64,000 bases of DNA from Epiperipatus broadwayi (GCA_028023455.1 JAQFVV010000055.1:5236030-5300029); one strand, 5' to 3'. Shown: positions 45,351-57,160, numbered from the stretch's first letter. Translations and numbers: made by a program. The notes: generated by a model not told the origin, from the letters alone.

Positions 45351-46304
45351 CAGTGATGGGATTATCACAGATATTTGTGTATTATTTAATATTTATATTA
45401 ATAAAGTGAAGGAGAAAAATTTTTTTTTTAAAATTTTTAATCTATTGTTTTTCAAAGAAATAGTAAAAATAAACATTAGATATGGAACGTTGTAGAACAG
45501 AATGTTATTAATAACAATATTAAGAATAATTTGATGTTGTTTACTGTATACAACCGTCAAGCACAACTAAGATATTATAATTCAAACATTACTAATTCCA
45601 ACAGCACATAAATAATTTTTACTACCGCTTGAATATGTAATGTTTAGGTTGTAATAATATCACAGGACATTCTCGTTCAAATATTTTACTCGGATTTATT
45701 TTCAAGCAGACTCGCAGTGAATCCTTTAATAAAGCAAAATTGTATTTGCAATTATTTAAATGATTCATTATGGAGAATGTTCTGTGATAGTGATTATAAT
45801 TTAAACATTCTATTATTTATGACGTGTAGATATATGCCGTGCAGATATATGCCGTGCAGTATATAATTTTAACATCATAGTAATTATACTTTTTTAAAAA
45901 ATTGGAGTTTTCATCATTTCAGATGAGATTACTTTTTTTTAATAAAAAAAATATTCATTTGTTAATTTATTCTACAAAGTTGTAATTTTTTAATAATAAT
46001 TAATATTTATTTGCTTTGGATAACTTTTTAAGCGTCAGTTGTTCTCTTAAAATGTAGGATTTATTTGTAAGACTAAGATAGTCAAAAGCTTGCTTTCATA
46101 AATGAAAAATATATATATATATTTAAAGGACAAGTAGCAAAGTGAGAAAATTCTGGAGTCAATGTTAATTGGTTTTAAGATATTTTTAATTAAAAAAAAG
46201 TTATATGAATTAAAGATAGAAGAAAGAGAAAAGTTAATATTGATATATTTTTTAAGTAATACAATAAGAATGTCATTTGTAATTTTTACAAAAAAAGTAT
46301 ACTT

Positions 46305-46405
46305 CTATAAGGCTAAAACCTTAGTACATGCGCCTTGAGTGCTTAATTTTAGCAAGAGAGACCTCTACAAATCATAACACAAGATTCGACTTTATAAAAT
46401 AAGAG
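46305..46405 (+). repeat. dispersed repeat family G, copy 1
   Basis: Begins AAGGCTAAAACCTTAGTACA, then TGCGCCTTGAG and GACCTCTACAAATCATAACA. Matches 48213-48300 in the same orientation, about 1.9 kb away. Confidence 0.65.
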
Positions 46406-46599
46406 GGACCCTCTTATCTCTAACCTATTTTTCTTAATTATATAGGCAAATCTAAAGCATTTTGATTTGGGAGCATGAAGTTAATAAATTCTTCACTGAT
46501 TAAGTCCACTATTTCTATTAAAGATTAACATTTGCGAAATCTTTCAATTTACAACGATCAATATTCAGATATTAAATTTAGAAATATTATGTAAAAAAT

Positions 46600-47470
46600 A
46601 TTGAATCTAGATTGAGATTTGTCAATGATAGTTGTAATGCAGCAATAGTTTGAAAATTTATTGAGCCATGAAAAAATAACATTAGTTTTGTGGAACTGAT
46701 TTTAGGATTAAGGAAAGTAAATGATGGATTAAGAGATTACTGTGAATGCTCACTACACCAAACTTGTTGTTGATATATATCCAATGGATATTAAAATTAA
46801 AGGTTATTGTTGTTTAATTATTAATTTTTCAGTAGTCTGTGTGCTTTAAGGATGTAGGGCATCTATAATGGTGGTAAGAAGTGAATTGTTGAACTAGTTC
46901 TCATTTTCTCTTTATTCTGACAAATTGTTCGTGTGAGGAAAAAATCTGAGAACTCTTAGTACCAGATTAATATAATTATAATAGAGAATTTATATATGGG
47001 GTAGAATATTTTTGTATGATTAAATGTCTTACTTATAGGAAACTTGATATAACTGGAAGGGTATACAGCAAAGTTATAGCTTTTATCTTTGGTTGTGCTT
47101 AATATTTATTTAAAAACACTGTTTTGACAAGGAAAGTTTATTACATTAAATTTTGCTGGAGATATGATAGTGCTGATAACTATGATAGTTAAAATGATAA
47201 ACAAGATTGACAAATTTAGAATGGAACTAAGTGCAAATAAAAGTGATGTTAAGAAAATAAATGAAAACATAAAAATTTGAGAATGAGAATCGGCCAAGAA
47301 ATTGTCTTAACTGATATCGGAAGTAATGTTGCAGAAATTATAATAAGAATTAGGTATTTGTAAGGTAATGTCGTAGCTGAATTATATCTAGATAAATATG
47401 TGAAGATCCCCATTGTATAGCTTCAAAATTAAGTGCAGTCATAATTTTACCAGAATGAACATGGACAAGC
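46600..47470 (+). pseudogene. decayed LINE reverse transcriptase remnant
   Basis: Plus strand at about 47150-47290 gives FAGDMIVLITM, NKIDKFRMELSANKSD and VKKINEN. This matches the FADD..L.....L...ME.NKTKVM region of L1-like or RTE-like LINEs with the first catalytic Asp changed to Gly. Flanking parts are too decayed to classify. Confidence 0.5.
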
Positions 47471-48212
47471 AACTAATGTAATATTTAAAAATAAATTTAA
47501 CTAAGAAGTAGAATATTAATTTCCGGAGCCTCTGTGCAATAATTTTAATTGTTGAAGGCTTACAAATATATATATATATATTTTACTCAACTTTTAAAAG
47601 TTTAACGATGTGAAATTGTTAAAAATTTGAAGAGAGAAAAAAATTTCTGATAAATAATATTTGCAACAATGTTTTTAATTGTTGTATGCTTACAAATAGG
47701 TGAATTTCTTTTACTTGGGTTTAAAAATGTAATTATCTAATTTTTAATTTAATCTGAAATTGTACTAGCTTGGACTGTTTATGTAGAAATATTTTCTTGA
47801 ACTTAAATTGAATATTCTGAATATAAATAATGTTAGCATCTTTAGTTAGCCATCTGTATTCCAATTTTTTTTGTTAATTAAATAAAATTTTGAATGAATA
47901 CATAATACAGTGCTCTTCAAATTATCTTCACGATTTATATTATGCACAATCAGTTTCTATATCATAAATTCTTCAGTTTTAAACATTTTCATATTTATTT
48001 CAGAGTACAAGTCTAAAGTTTAAGCTTAAAGAAACATTATTAAAATATAATCTAGAATATAGTGGCAAAAAAGTTTTAATTGTAATACATGATATTCTAT
48101 GACTCATTGAAAGTACATTTAAGAAAGGCTTTTTAAAAAGTTTATAACCGTATATAAAGTTGTAATAATTAAATTTGTTAAGTGCATACTCATTACGTAA
48201 AGTATTATATAT

Positions 48213-48300
48213 TAAGGCTATAACCTTAAGACCATGCGCCTGAAAAACTACAGTAGGGACCTCTATAAATCTTAACACAAGATTTACTTAATAAAATGGC
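48213..48300 (+). repeat. dispersed repeat family G, copy 2
   Basis: Begins AAGGCTATAACCTTAAGACC, then ATGCGCCTGA and GGGACCTCTATAAATCTTAA. The start is a small palindrome (AAGGCTATAACCTT). Confidence 0.65.
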
Positions 48301-49020
48301 AGAAACAAGCGATGATTCTTGATAGTGACTACAAGGAAGTAGTGGAAACATTGGGAACACGTATAATGTATTAAAAAATGGATTCATGAAAATAAAAAGG
48401 GGAGAGAACAATTTTGTTTATTTTTTATATATATGAAAGATAACTTTTATAAAATAGAAATGTCATAATGAAAAGAATAACATATTGAAAAAATTGTAAG
48501 AAGATGAATTCAATTGAGAATGTTCTTAGAAGTAGGGGAATTATGACAAAAATGTTGAAAGGGAAGTGAAGACAAATGGGATGCATGAAATAGCAAAAAC
48601 TTTGTTAGTTGAGCTAGGCTAATGATGAGTCCTGTGATGGGAAATGACATGTTATTTTATATAGAAATAAATAAAAGAACAGCCAAAAATTTTTTTAAAA
48701 GTTATAAATTAGGTGACTTTTATTTTTTGCAGGAAGCCCTCTGATTTAAATGTTATAGTCGTTTGACATATAATTGAATACTATCTCTAAAAAAAAAGTT
48801 CATATTAAAAGGAACTAAAAAAAAACAACAACACTTTTATAGTCTTTTTAAAGAAATAATTTGATTTGGCAACATTGTCTTTTATGCTTTTAACTATGTT
48901 GTTTAAAAGCTTATGGAAAGTTGAATTTATAAATAAAGCTATTGATTAATATTAAACGGAATTATCATCTCATTTTTTCAATATTTTATGTTGTAACAAT
49001 ATAAATCTACAAACAGAGGT
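48301..49020. other. AT-rich DNA without recognisable gene
   Basis: Plus-strand purine-rich debris, possibly LINE. Nothing diagnostic. Confidence 0.35.
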
Positions 49021-49028
49021 AACTGCAC

Positions 49029-49050
49029 ATGCACACACACACACACACAT
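49029..49050 (+). repeat. (CA)n microsatellite
   Basis: Run of CA dinucleotides, about ten units. Confidence 0.95.
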
Positions 49051-49204
49051 AAAACTATTAATTTTCCAGAAATCATATTAAGAGTGTTAAGATAATAGAG
49101 TACTAGAACTATTTGTAAGAGCTCGACTGTACATAAATAGTAATTATTTATATATTTAGTAGATATAATAAACATCTCCACACTTCCCCATTTTTTTCAA
49201 ATTC

Positions 49205-49300
49205 ATATAAAGATATAATAAAAGACAAATGACCCCCAAGATGCATTTCGTGCTGAACCAGCACTCATCAGTTGGCCCAGGTCACTATCTCATATATATC
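49205..49300 (-). repeat. hammerhead-repeat fragment around the best ribozyme
   Basis: A short piece of the ribozyme repeat, with TGACAAATGA-like flank on the left and a TGAGATAGTGACC arm on the right. It has no B-box tail and no inverted partner. Confidence 0.75.
49230..49286 (-). ncRNA. type I hammerhead ribozyme, all core elements intact
   Basis: Minus strand: AGTGACCTGGGCCAA, CTGATGA (49265-49271), GTGCTGGTTCAGCAC (six-pair stem II with three-base loop), GAA, palindromic ATGCAT (49241-49246) as stem III, C at 49240 as the cleavage-site nucleotide, then TTGGGGGTCA. Stem I forms from CCAA/TTGG, an internal loop (TGGG against G), and TGACC/GGTCA. Such an internal loop in stem I facing loop II is characteristic of natural, fast hammerheads. 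Cleavage is predicted between 49240 and 49239. A lone hexamer palindrome gives a very weak stem III, so cleavage may need two copies pairing, as described for newt-type hammerheads. Assignment is by inspection against the known hammerhead consensus. Confidence 0.88.
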
Positions 49301-49629
49301 TCTATTATATGCAAAGTATTTATCTAGAGTAAATTGTTACATATTAGTAGTGTAAATACTTAATATATCTCTATATATGTAGCTGTACCAAATGGAAGGG
49401 CTTCACAGTGCATCTGCCATGCCTAAGATCTGATGTTTGAATCTGGTTCAAATGAATTTTTTATGCAAACGGCTCAAGATTTTTCTTTCCGGTTATTATC
49501 CATAATGAATTCAGCTAATCATTTAATATTGGTTAAATAATTAAATAATGATTATAAGATGTATATATATAAAATGTAAAATTATATGTTGATGTATATT
49601 TTTATTCATGTATTTGTATTGTTTGCTAT

Positions 49630-49740
49630 AGTTCTGAAGAAGATTGCTGGGGCAATCAAAACTGTCATATTAGAGTATAAAAAAGCATTGTAAAAGTAAT
49701 AAAGAATATAGATGATATTAATATTATATAATATTGATTA
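49630..49740 (+). repeat. family E single-arm copy
   Basis: TCTGAAGAAGATTGCTGGGG, CAATCAAAACTGTCA and AAAGCATTGTAAAAGTAATA match the right arm of the foldback at 8258-8575. Confidence 0.75.
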
Positions 49741-49918
49741 GTAAATGAGAGTTAGGGTGTAAAACTGCTTAAACTCCTACCACTTGACAATTAGGAAACA
49801 TGATAATTGTTACCTTCTACATATTATTCCTCTGTGAGAGGTTATTTGGAGAGGCCTTTGCCCCACTATGGACTATTTGTTAGAAATATAATATTAACCT
49901 TTTCCTTACATTATTAAT

Positions 49919-50116
49919 TAATAGGTTTTGGATATTTACCGTGTGAAATGCAAGGAACCTTTTTTATTCAGAGAGCAGGAGTGCTGTATCCCATCAGGTG
50001 ATATCTGTTACATATGCAAAACTAGGATAATATTAACTTTGGAAGAAGTCATAGTGAAACTAGAATCCGTGCATCAACACAGCTCTATCATAACAGATCT
50101 GTGTAAAAGAGTTTAA
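49919..50116 (+). other. orphan ORF of about 62-65 codons, possible exon
   Basis: An open frame follows TAATAG at 49919-49924 (an AG that could be an acceptor). It encodes DIYRVKCKEPFLFREQE, CCIPSGDICYICKTR, then LTLEEVIVKLESVHQHSS and ends KRV-stop. The amino-acid composition is more protein-like than other ORFs here, with a C-C-x7-C-x2-C pattern. I recognise no family. It could be a terminal exon, a transposon relic or chance. Confidence 0.25.
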
Positions 50117-50413
50117 TGGCATGTTAGTAGACGTCATTATATTTAATTTTAACATCTGATTCACTTTAGTTAGAAAAAAAACATCTTCCATATTTAAATA
50201 AAATTCATTGGTTATTGTTATAAAAATCTTTTGCTATATTAATTCTAAAAAAAAGGTAATGTTCTTTGATATGTTCATATTTGAAGGCACTCCTCACTAT
50301 TCTGTTACTGGAAGCTACTTTTATATATTTAGAAAAGAAAAAAATGAATACTGTATCAAAAAAGCTACTGTTTAAATATCACAAGTACACATTAAGATAA
50401 TTTTATATTGGGT

Positions 50414-50545
50414 ATACAGCCTGCTCAATTTGGTACACGGACAGATTCTGGAACTCCTTAGAATTGTGGCAGCTCTGTCGCTTTTGGTGGTCAAACTTTT
50501 TATGATCCCCTGAACTATAAATCATTCAATTATTTTATTGAATAT
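50414..50545 (+). repeat. SINE family B copy
   Basis: TTTGGTACACGGACAGATTC, then TGGTGGTCAAACTTTTTATG and ATCCCCTGAAC match the family B tail (compare 13090-13120). Confidence 0.6.
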
Positions 50546-51034
50546 ATTATCATAATTGATAGATATTATCATAATAAACAAATACAAAGCTTAAGCTTCT
50601 TGCTAACATCTTTCTCTTCGTATTCTATTTATGGTAGTCTTTTAAAAGAAATCAAAAGATTATCACGATGGCATATACTTTTCAGTTCAATTGTCTATGG
50701 TAAATACTTTTGTTTTTGTAATTTATATTCTTGTAATCTTTAATCTGATTAATTCACAAGTAATAAAAGCAGCTGATAGATTTTAAATTAAAAGTACCAT
50801 TATTTTTCAAGCAGATTCTATCATTAGTTTAAAAAAGTATAATGATAAATCATAATCATGAAAGTACATGTAATGCTGTCACTTGAATGCTTTATTAAAC
50901 TGTAATTAAATAAATTTATAGTAGGCATACAAACTACTTTTACTATCCAAATCATAATCCGTCCAAAGACATCAAAGATCCATCAATGAATAATAGCTTA
51001 ATATGCTGCAATATAGTGGGAGTTTACTTTCATG

Positions 51035-51600
51035 TTAGATTTTCTTCTCAATAGTCATACATTAGATAAAGTGCTGGGCTTGTCCTAGTATTTTTAATCT
51101 AATGCAATGCTGAATATCCTGGCACCTTACTGACGACACAGAAACAGAAAACGGTCTGGGGTTGAGGATATTCTCAAAGCTTGTAAGAGCTTATTTTGCA
51201 AGCTCCATATATAACATTTGTAAACACGAGCTTTATTAAATTAGGTCATGTGACATTAACTGATTTTTTATCATTTTATTTTTGGCTATTATGGCTTTGG
51301 CGATTTTATATTGCTAAAGCTATTAATATATGGTGTAACCGAACTTAGTTCAGTCCCGTATGGCTATTTGAGTTAGATAGCTATATTGGAAGACATATGG
51401 ATGTCTGACAATTTCAGATTTTCTTCTCAATAGTTATACATTAGATAAAGTTCTGGGCTTGTCCTAGTATTTTTAATCTATTGCTGAATATCCTGGCACC
51501 TCACTGACAACACCAGAAGCAGAAACCGGTCTGGGGTTGAAGATATTCTCAAAGCTTGTTAAGAGCTTATTTTGCAAGCTCTATATATAATAATAGTATT
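51035..51600 (+). repeat. 379-bp tandem duplication containing family D-like sequence
   Basis: The block GATTTTCTTCTCAATAGT starts at 51038 and 51417. Both copies include AGTGCTGGGCTTGTCC or the like, AATATCCTGGCACCT.ACTGA, AGAAAC.GGTCTGGGGTTGA and GCTTATTTTGCAAGCTC. They diverge by a few percent. Confidence 0.85.
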
Positions 51601-53787
51601 GATGTTGAAATATTTATTTAAAAGATTATTAAAAAAATAAGGGAATTCATTGAATATTGTCATTCAGTATTTTTATTAGAATCTTCCTGATAACCGATTC
51701 TTGAATTGATAACTTAACCTATATGTCACTAATGAGTTTTATCATTTGAGCACACTAAAACATGAAGTTCTGAGCCTCCTATTAAAATAAAATCTTCCCC
51801 AGTGGCAATTCAGAATTTGAAGAAGGCTGATTCCCACTAATGCTCTATAAAATATTAAGCATTTATTATTAAGTTGAAAAAGCATATTTATTTCTAAGCC
51901 AGAAATTGTATGACTACTGATTACTATAGACCATATGTTGTAACAAAGTCGGAAAATGGATAACTGGTAATACTAAGTCAGCCGTACGCAATCGGAAAAT
52001 ATACTTTGAATTAACCAACCATATCTCTCAATATCATCTCTCTGGTGTTTGGCTTATGGGTGATTTAATGATGATAGATTTATGTATTAATGATCCCTAG
52101 CTATAATAGTCATTATAGTGCCCCAATCATCACATGATGAATCAAAGCCCTTCAATATCCATTAGTACCATAATGCTAGCTTATATTTCCTCAATTTACA
52201 TATATGTAATGAATATTGGAAATTACATACACCTAATTTTATAACTTATACCATGATATATCTAAATATATTTTTGAATCCCACATAGAATAAAAAAAGA
52301 CATTTACCGTTGCTAAACTTTAATAAAATTTTAAAAAATTAGTATAAACGGATTTTAAATCTTAAATAAATAATAAAGCATTTTCTTGACTAGACAAGGG
52401 ATAAATTATTCTCTAAGTTTTTCATCCTTAATAACCCTTTGTTATTTATCCATTGTCTGTCATGTGCAATATATAAAATAAAATAAAAATGTATGTACAC
52501 AACAATAAAAAAATCTATACTCACACTATGCTTATGTGTAAAAATAAAGAATATGCATCAGTCTATTACTTTGGTATATAAAAATTGATTACTTTGAGTA
52601 TAAATAATTAAAGATATTTTTTACAAAAGAAATAAATAAAAATCTCACCTCCTTGTATACTTGAACTGAATTATGAAACCAAACCAAAAAAAAAAACACG
52701 TATATACAATTATATATCTACCAGTTTTTATGTGTATATGTGATTGCATTGTACATAAGCAAATAATGAAGTCTGGGATTTGATATTTTTATATTTTTTT
52801 TGTAGAGGGATCTTAAAGAGTCTCCTGCCATTTTCCTACAACTTCTTAAAGATATTAATATATTATTGAGTTGCTTTTAAATTTCTTTACTACATTGATC
52901 TTTTTATTCTCTCAATAAATTGACTTCCAATAAAAGTAAAAAAAAAATACCCATTTGTCTGGAAGCGGATAGTATAATATTTATTTTAATGGTTGGGTTT
53001 CATTTTTTCTAGAAAGTTCTTTTAAAATATTCTCATTCCAGACAAGCTTTACACACACACCAATGTCCCAGATAATTTATATGGTAGGTGCATATTTTTC
53101 AGATAAGATTAGTGACACCTGACACTTGAAGTGGTAATCTAATCTTTTATTATTAAAGTTATTGTTGAATAGTGAAAAAAATTTTTAAATTTTTTATACA
53201 GTAATCTAGCAGCTTATTCGCTAGAAATTATTAATACAATCTATAATCCTTCACTGGTGATTGAAACTTAATTCGCTGCTAAGATGATTTCAATAATAGC
53301 TTGTTCAGCAATTAATACCATCTGATCTAAACAAATCAGCCAAAAAGAGAAAGAAAAAAATGAAAATGATCCTATTTATATCCATTAATCCATGATGAAA
53401 TCAGATCAAACCGAAAACAAAAATTCATTAGATTTTTCCTTTTTTTGTTGTTTTTCTTCTCATTTAATTAATATTATTTTTTCATGGCAATTCAACATTC
53501 CTATTTATAGATTAAAAATCTTACATTTAAAAAAAAAAAAAAAAAACATAAACAATAATCCCCAAAATATATTTTATTGTTTGTTCAGAAATTCACTGAA
53601 GAGAAATTTAGTATAAAATTTTAAAAAATTTCACATACACCTCTTCCTCTCAAAAAATGTTGTAAATTTTTTTTCCAGGTTTAACAAATCTGAATACATT
53701 ATTTATTTTACAATAATAAGGAAACCACAGCGGATTTCCTATAGCTTTTAATTTATATAAATTAAACATTTGCTAATCTTTACTTAA
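51601..53787. other. AT-rich DNA without recognisable gene
   Basis: About 2.2 kb. A short stretch at 51945-52000 (GTCGGAAAATGGATAACTGG, then CAATCGGAAAATATAC) has an odd repeated CGGAAAAT but no further structure. No coding match. Confidence 0.4.
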
Positions 53788-54310
53788 TAACTGAAATACA
53801 GGCTTATTATATACCTGTATCAACATATGTGATATATAGGGTATATGAGCACAGACTTTAACACAACCCACCACTTTCTACTCTTATCTCATAACACTGA
53901 TACACTTGAACACATATATGTCGAAAATATAAATAATCACCAATATACCTATTTCATGCTAAACCAGCAATCATCAGTTGGTCCAAATTATCATCTCTAT
54001 ACATATATACAATAAGTGCTTATATATATATATATATATATTAAGATAGCCAATCTTCATACTTTAATGGGTAGGCTTCAATCTATTCCACAGTCCAACT
54101 CTTCAACCGTCCATCCAATTGAAAATGTGATGATGGAATGCTCAAAGACCACCCTGAGGCCGAGATTCTCATCACACCCATGTTGACCTAAAGTCAATCT
54201 GACCCCTCATGTACAGGACAATCCATTTAATACATATACAAGAGATGGGCAGACATCTCTACTATGTAATAACTGAAATACAGGCTTATTATGTATGTGT
54301 ATCAAATATC
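53788..54310 (-). repeat. hammerhead-repeat unit, slightly more than one monomer
   Basis: AATAACTGAAATACAGGCTT occurs at both ends (53788 and about 54268), a 480-base period. On the minus strand the unit reads: AATAAGCCTGTATTTCAG block, GACCCCTCATG-complement, CTCGGCCTCAGGGTGG, TTGAAGAGTTGGACTGTGGA, GCCAATC-complement, ribozyme, TGTGCTCATATACCCTATAT, then the first block again. This matches the 22005-22640 copy nearly along its whole length. Confidence 0.82.
53933..53997 (-). ncRNA. hammerhead ribozyme, core intact
   Basis: Minus strand: GATAATTTGGACCAA, CTGATGA (53971-53977), TTGCTGGTTTAGCAT stem II (four to five pairs), GAAA, stem III ATAGGTAT with a four-base loop, A at 53944 as the cleavage-site nucleotide, then TTGGTGATTATTT. 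Stem I uses CCAA/TTGG, an internal loop, then TAAT/ATTA-type pairs. Predicted cleavage lies between 53944 and 53943. Confidence 0.8.
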
Positions 54311-54829
54311 TCTTTCTATGAAGCAAATGTCTATTTTGATGAAGTAAAATTACTGGGTTTGAATCAATGGACTATAATGTACTGGTAAAGATACTAGATT
54401 CAAAATCTTTAAATGTCAATTAATTGATAATATTTTAAACATTGCCATCATCTATATGAAAGTTAATTTTATAACATTAAATTATATTAAAAAAGAGATA
54501 TAATCTAATTATTAATTGCTCAAAAAATTGTATCATTTAAGCACCAACATGATGGGTTGAGATTTAATGTTTGAACCTTTAGTTCTTGAATCTGGCTCTC
54601 TATAATAATTTATTATTACCTAGTTTATATTTAAACCTCATGTTGTAGGAATGGAAGGCATTATATCATGAAATCCTTCAACATTAGTTTAACTATATTA
54701 TATATAATCTACTTATATTTAAAAATGATTTTACTTGTTCTAAATTTTTTTAAGAATAGATCTGAATTTGTAAAACTATTATAAATATTTCACATTGTGT
54801 ACAAAATCTTTTAACACATATGATCACCA
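54311..54829. other. AT-rich DNA without recognisable gene
   Basis: A few tRNA-like fragments (TTGGGTTTGAATC-like at about 54355, TTCTTGAATCTGG at 54583), none convincing. No coding match. Confidence 0.35.
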
Positions 54830-55116
54830 TTTTCAATCATAATCAATCCACTGCAGAATGAAGGTCTCTCCAAATTTAATCCATCTCTGATCTTTAGCCT
54901 CTTCTCCACATCACTCCAGCACCCTTCCATAGTTTATCTCTTCATCTCACATTTATGTTTTTACAATCTCTTGGAATCCAATTTAAGATTTCAACTATCC
55001 ATTTATCATTTCTTATAGCAACATGTCCAGCCCGCCTCCACTTCAGTCTTTTAATTCTTGCAATAAACATGAGTAACAAACACCTGTTCTCTCATTCATG
55101 TATTTTATTTTCAATA
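54830..55116 (-). pseudogene. RTE-like LINE 3' end, interrupted by a hAT element
   Basis: AATCAATCCACTGCAGAATG then GAAGGTCTCTCC mark the tail. The minus strand encodes ARIKRLKWRRAGHVA-like sequence. A little RTE sequence may continue beyond the hAT insert at 55629. Confidence 0.75.
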
Positions 55117-55628
55117 GCGTATACCAGGGGTGGGTAATTGTTTTGGATCGGGGGCTGCATAGGTTGGTGGAGGGCCGCATCGGGGGCCACTTTGTGGAAG
55201 TAAAGGTTAACGGAGGGCCGCATCTTTTTTTCATGACACAATAATCACACTGCTTTATTCCCTGTATTACCAAAGAAATAGGTGTTTGTCCATTCTTCAT
55301 TAAACACATGACATTCATTACCGATTTTACATTTTTTTGGAGCATTCATGGTTTCACTAAAGTTGGTAATGTATATATTTACTAATGCAAAGACAAAATT
55401 GAAATTAATCAGATCAATTGGAAAAGCACTGCACATCGTATCTATACTGCACATGTATATTGATGTGGCCATCCTAGTGGAAAATATGAGATAAATATTA
55501 GGTCATGCAATGAGAAGGAAATTTCAATCCAAGGTGGATTTTTCTGATTGTCTTGGCGGGCCGCATAAAAACTCTTAGCGGGCCGCATGTGGCCCCCGGG
55601 CTGCTATTTGCCCACCCCTGGCTTATAC
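55117..55628 (-). mobile_element. 496-bp hAT element with relic of BED-finger transposase
   Basis: The element 55125-55620 has inverted ends CAGGGGTGGGTAATTG and, reversed, CAGGGGTGGGCAAATAG, followed by GGGGGC and GGGCCGCAT-type subterminal repeats. The flanks gcgtatac (55117-55124) and gcttatac (55621-55628) are an 8-bp TSD with one mismatch. Inside, the minus strand from about 55361 encodes MNAPKKCKIGN, ECHVFNEEWTNTYFF and NKAV before a stop where the finger Cys should be. This is the start of a GTF2IRD2/BED-type hAT transposase. The element is an internally deleted derivative of an autonomous hAT. Confidence 0.88.
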
Positions 55629-55639
55629 GTATTATTTTT

Positions 55640-57085
55640 TCTGCTATAAACATTTTTGCCTAATATACATACACTTATGAGTGGAAAATTCTGACTTTAA
55701 AAAAAATCAAATTTGATGTGATGTAAAATAATTTCTTATTAGATTAAACCCGAGGTTTCTGAACATAGGCCAAATGGATAGAATTCTTGTTAGTCAAAGT
55801 AATAATTCTCTTCCTTTGAAAGCATTATATACCACAATAAACCTATTTTTTATGACTTATTGCCAAATCTCTGTACTGATCTACTATCTCTTCCAACTGA
55901 TTTACTATCTCTCCCTTTTTTTGTTCTTATAAAAGCAATTTCAATAATCCCAATCAATTTCATATCCTCATATTTACCGTTCTTGTCATTAAAGACTTAT
56001 AGAAAAAAAATCTCTACATTTCCTTTATGTTTCTCCCATCTTCCATATTATTAATTCTAGTTTTTAGACTACAAAATCAAATATTCAATGCTATCCTTTG
56101 CATCTTTATATAAATCACATTTACAATCTGAATTTGTATTCTATTTTTGCATTCTTTTCTTGATATCCAAAGTTTTTATCTGTGCAATAAATAAGCGTCT
56201 TCCAGTATTTCTTACATTCTTTCATATTTTGTATATTTTTAATTATTAAATAAACAAACTGTTTTTATAAAATATTTCTTTTCTGTGACTCTATTTTTTC
56301 TCTAACTAACATAGCTATCCTCTCCATAATTATATATCTGCAATATATCATTTATTTTCATTTGTTATACAAATATTGTAAAAATGAATTCTCTACTTAT
56401 TAGTTTTGCTTTGATTTCCTTTCATTAAAAATGTCAGCTCCTATTTCATCCGGAATAGCTTCATTTGATGTCAACAATTGATTGTCTGTTGCATATATAC
56501 TTTCTTTTTGAATTTTGTTTAAAAATATCTTAATCCTCTGCCCAGCATGAAAACTCATTTTCAAATTTTAGCTTGCAAATATCAAATCTCTTTTGATATT
56601 ATTCTATATATATATTATATTTGTTAAATGAAAAATATACTACTTTCTTAAATAGTTCCTTTTTATTTTTTGCACTTTGCCCACTTCTAATTCTCAACTA
56701 TCAATATAATGACTATTATATATCTAAAGGTCTGATCCATTATTTTTCCCGATGAATATCTTTGGGGTTTATCTTTCTCATTTAATAATTATGTTTTAGA
56801 TTTTTTTTTTCACAGAATTTAATATATATTTATAACAATTCTATATCTTTTACAGAATTGCAAAAAAATGTTTATCTTTTGCAAAAAAGGAAATAACCGT
56901 ATTTCATATTTTTTGTTCTGATTATGAGAATCTCTAAGCCTGTTGTCAATCTTTTTTTTTTAATCTCCAATTTTCTCAAACACAAACCAGTGTATAAAAA
57001 TTTATTGTCCAAAACAGTATATAAAACTTATTGTTCACATACTCATTGTCATTTTATATATAAATCTTGCTTTTTCCACGAATCA
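55640..57085 (-). pseudogene. LINE (element B) 3' portion, minus strand
   Basis: Plus-strand 55860-56054 (CTTATAAAAGCAATTTCAAT, then a segment ending TTTCTCCCATCTTCC) parallels 60237-60419 of a second copy. On the minus strand this is a Lys/Glu-rich LINE C-terminus. Decayed; assigned by comparison of the two copies and the purine-rich minus strand. Confidence 0.45.
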
Positions 57086-57116
57086 AAGTTCTCTATATCC
57101 ATTATATCTTTGTGCT

Positions 57117-57160
57117 GAACCAGCACTCATCAGTTGGCCCAGATCACAATCTCTTAAATA
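57117..57160 (-). ncRNA. hammerhead 5' half, truncated
   Basis: Minus strand GTGATCTGGGCCAA, CTGATGA (57127-57133), perfect stem II GTGCTGGTTCAGCAC, then AAAG instead of GAAA. It stops at the tandem-array boundary. Confidence 0.6.
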
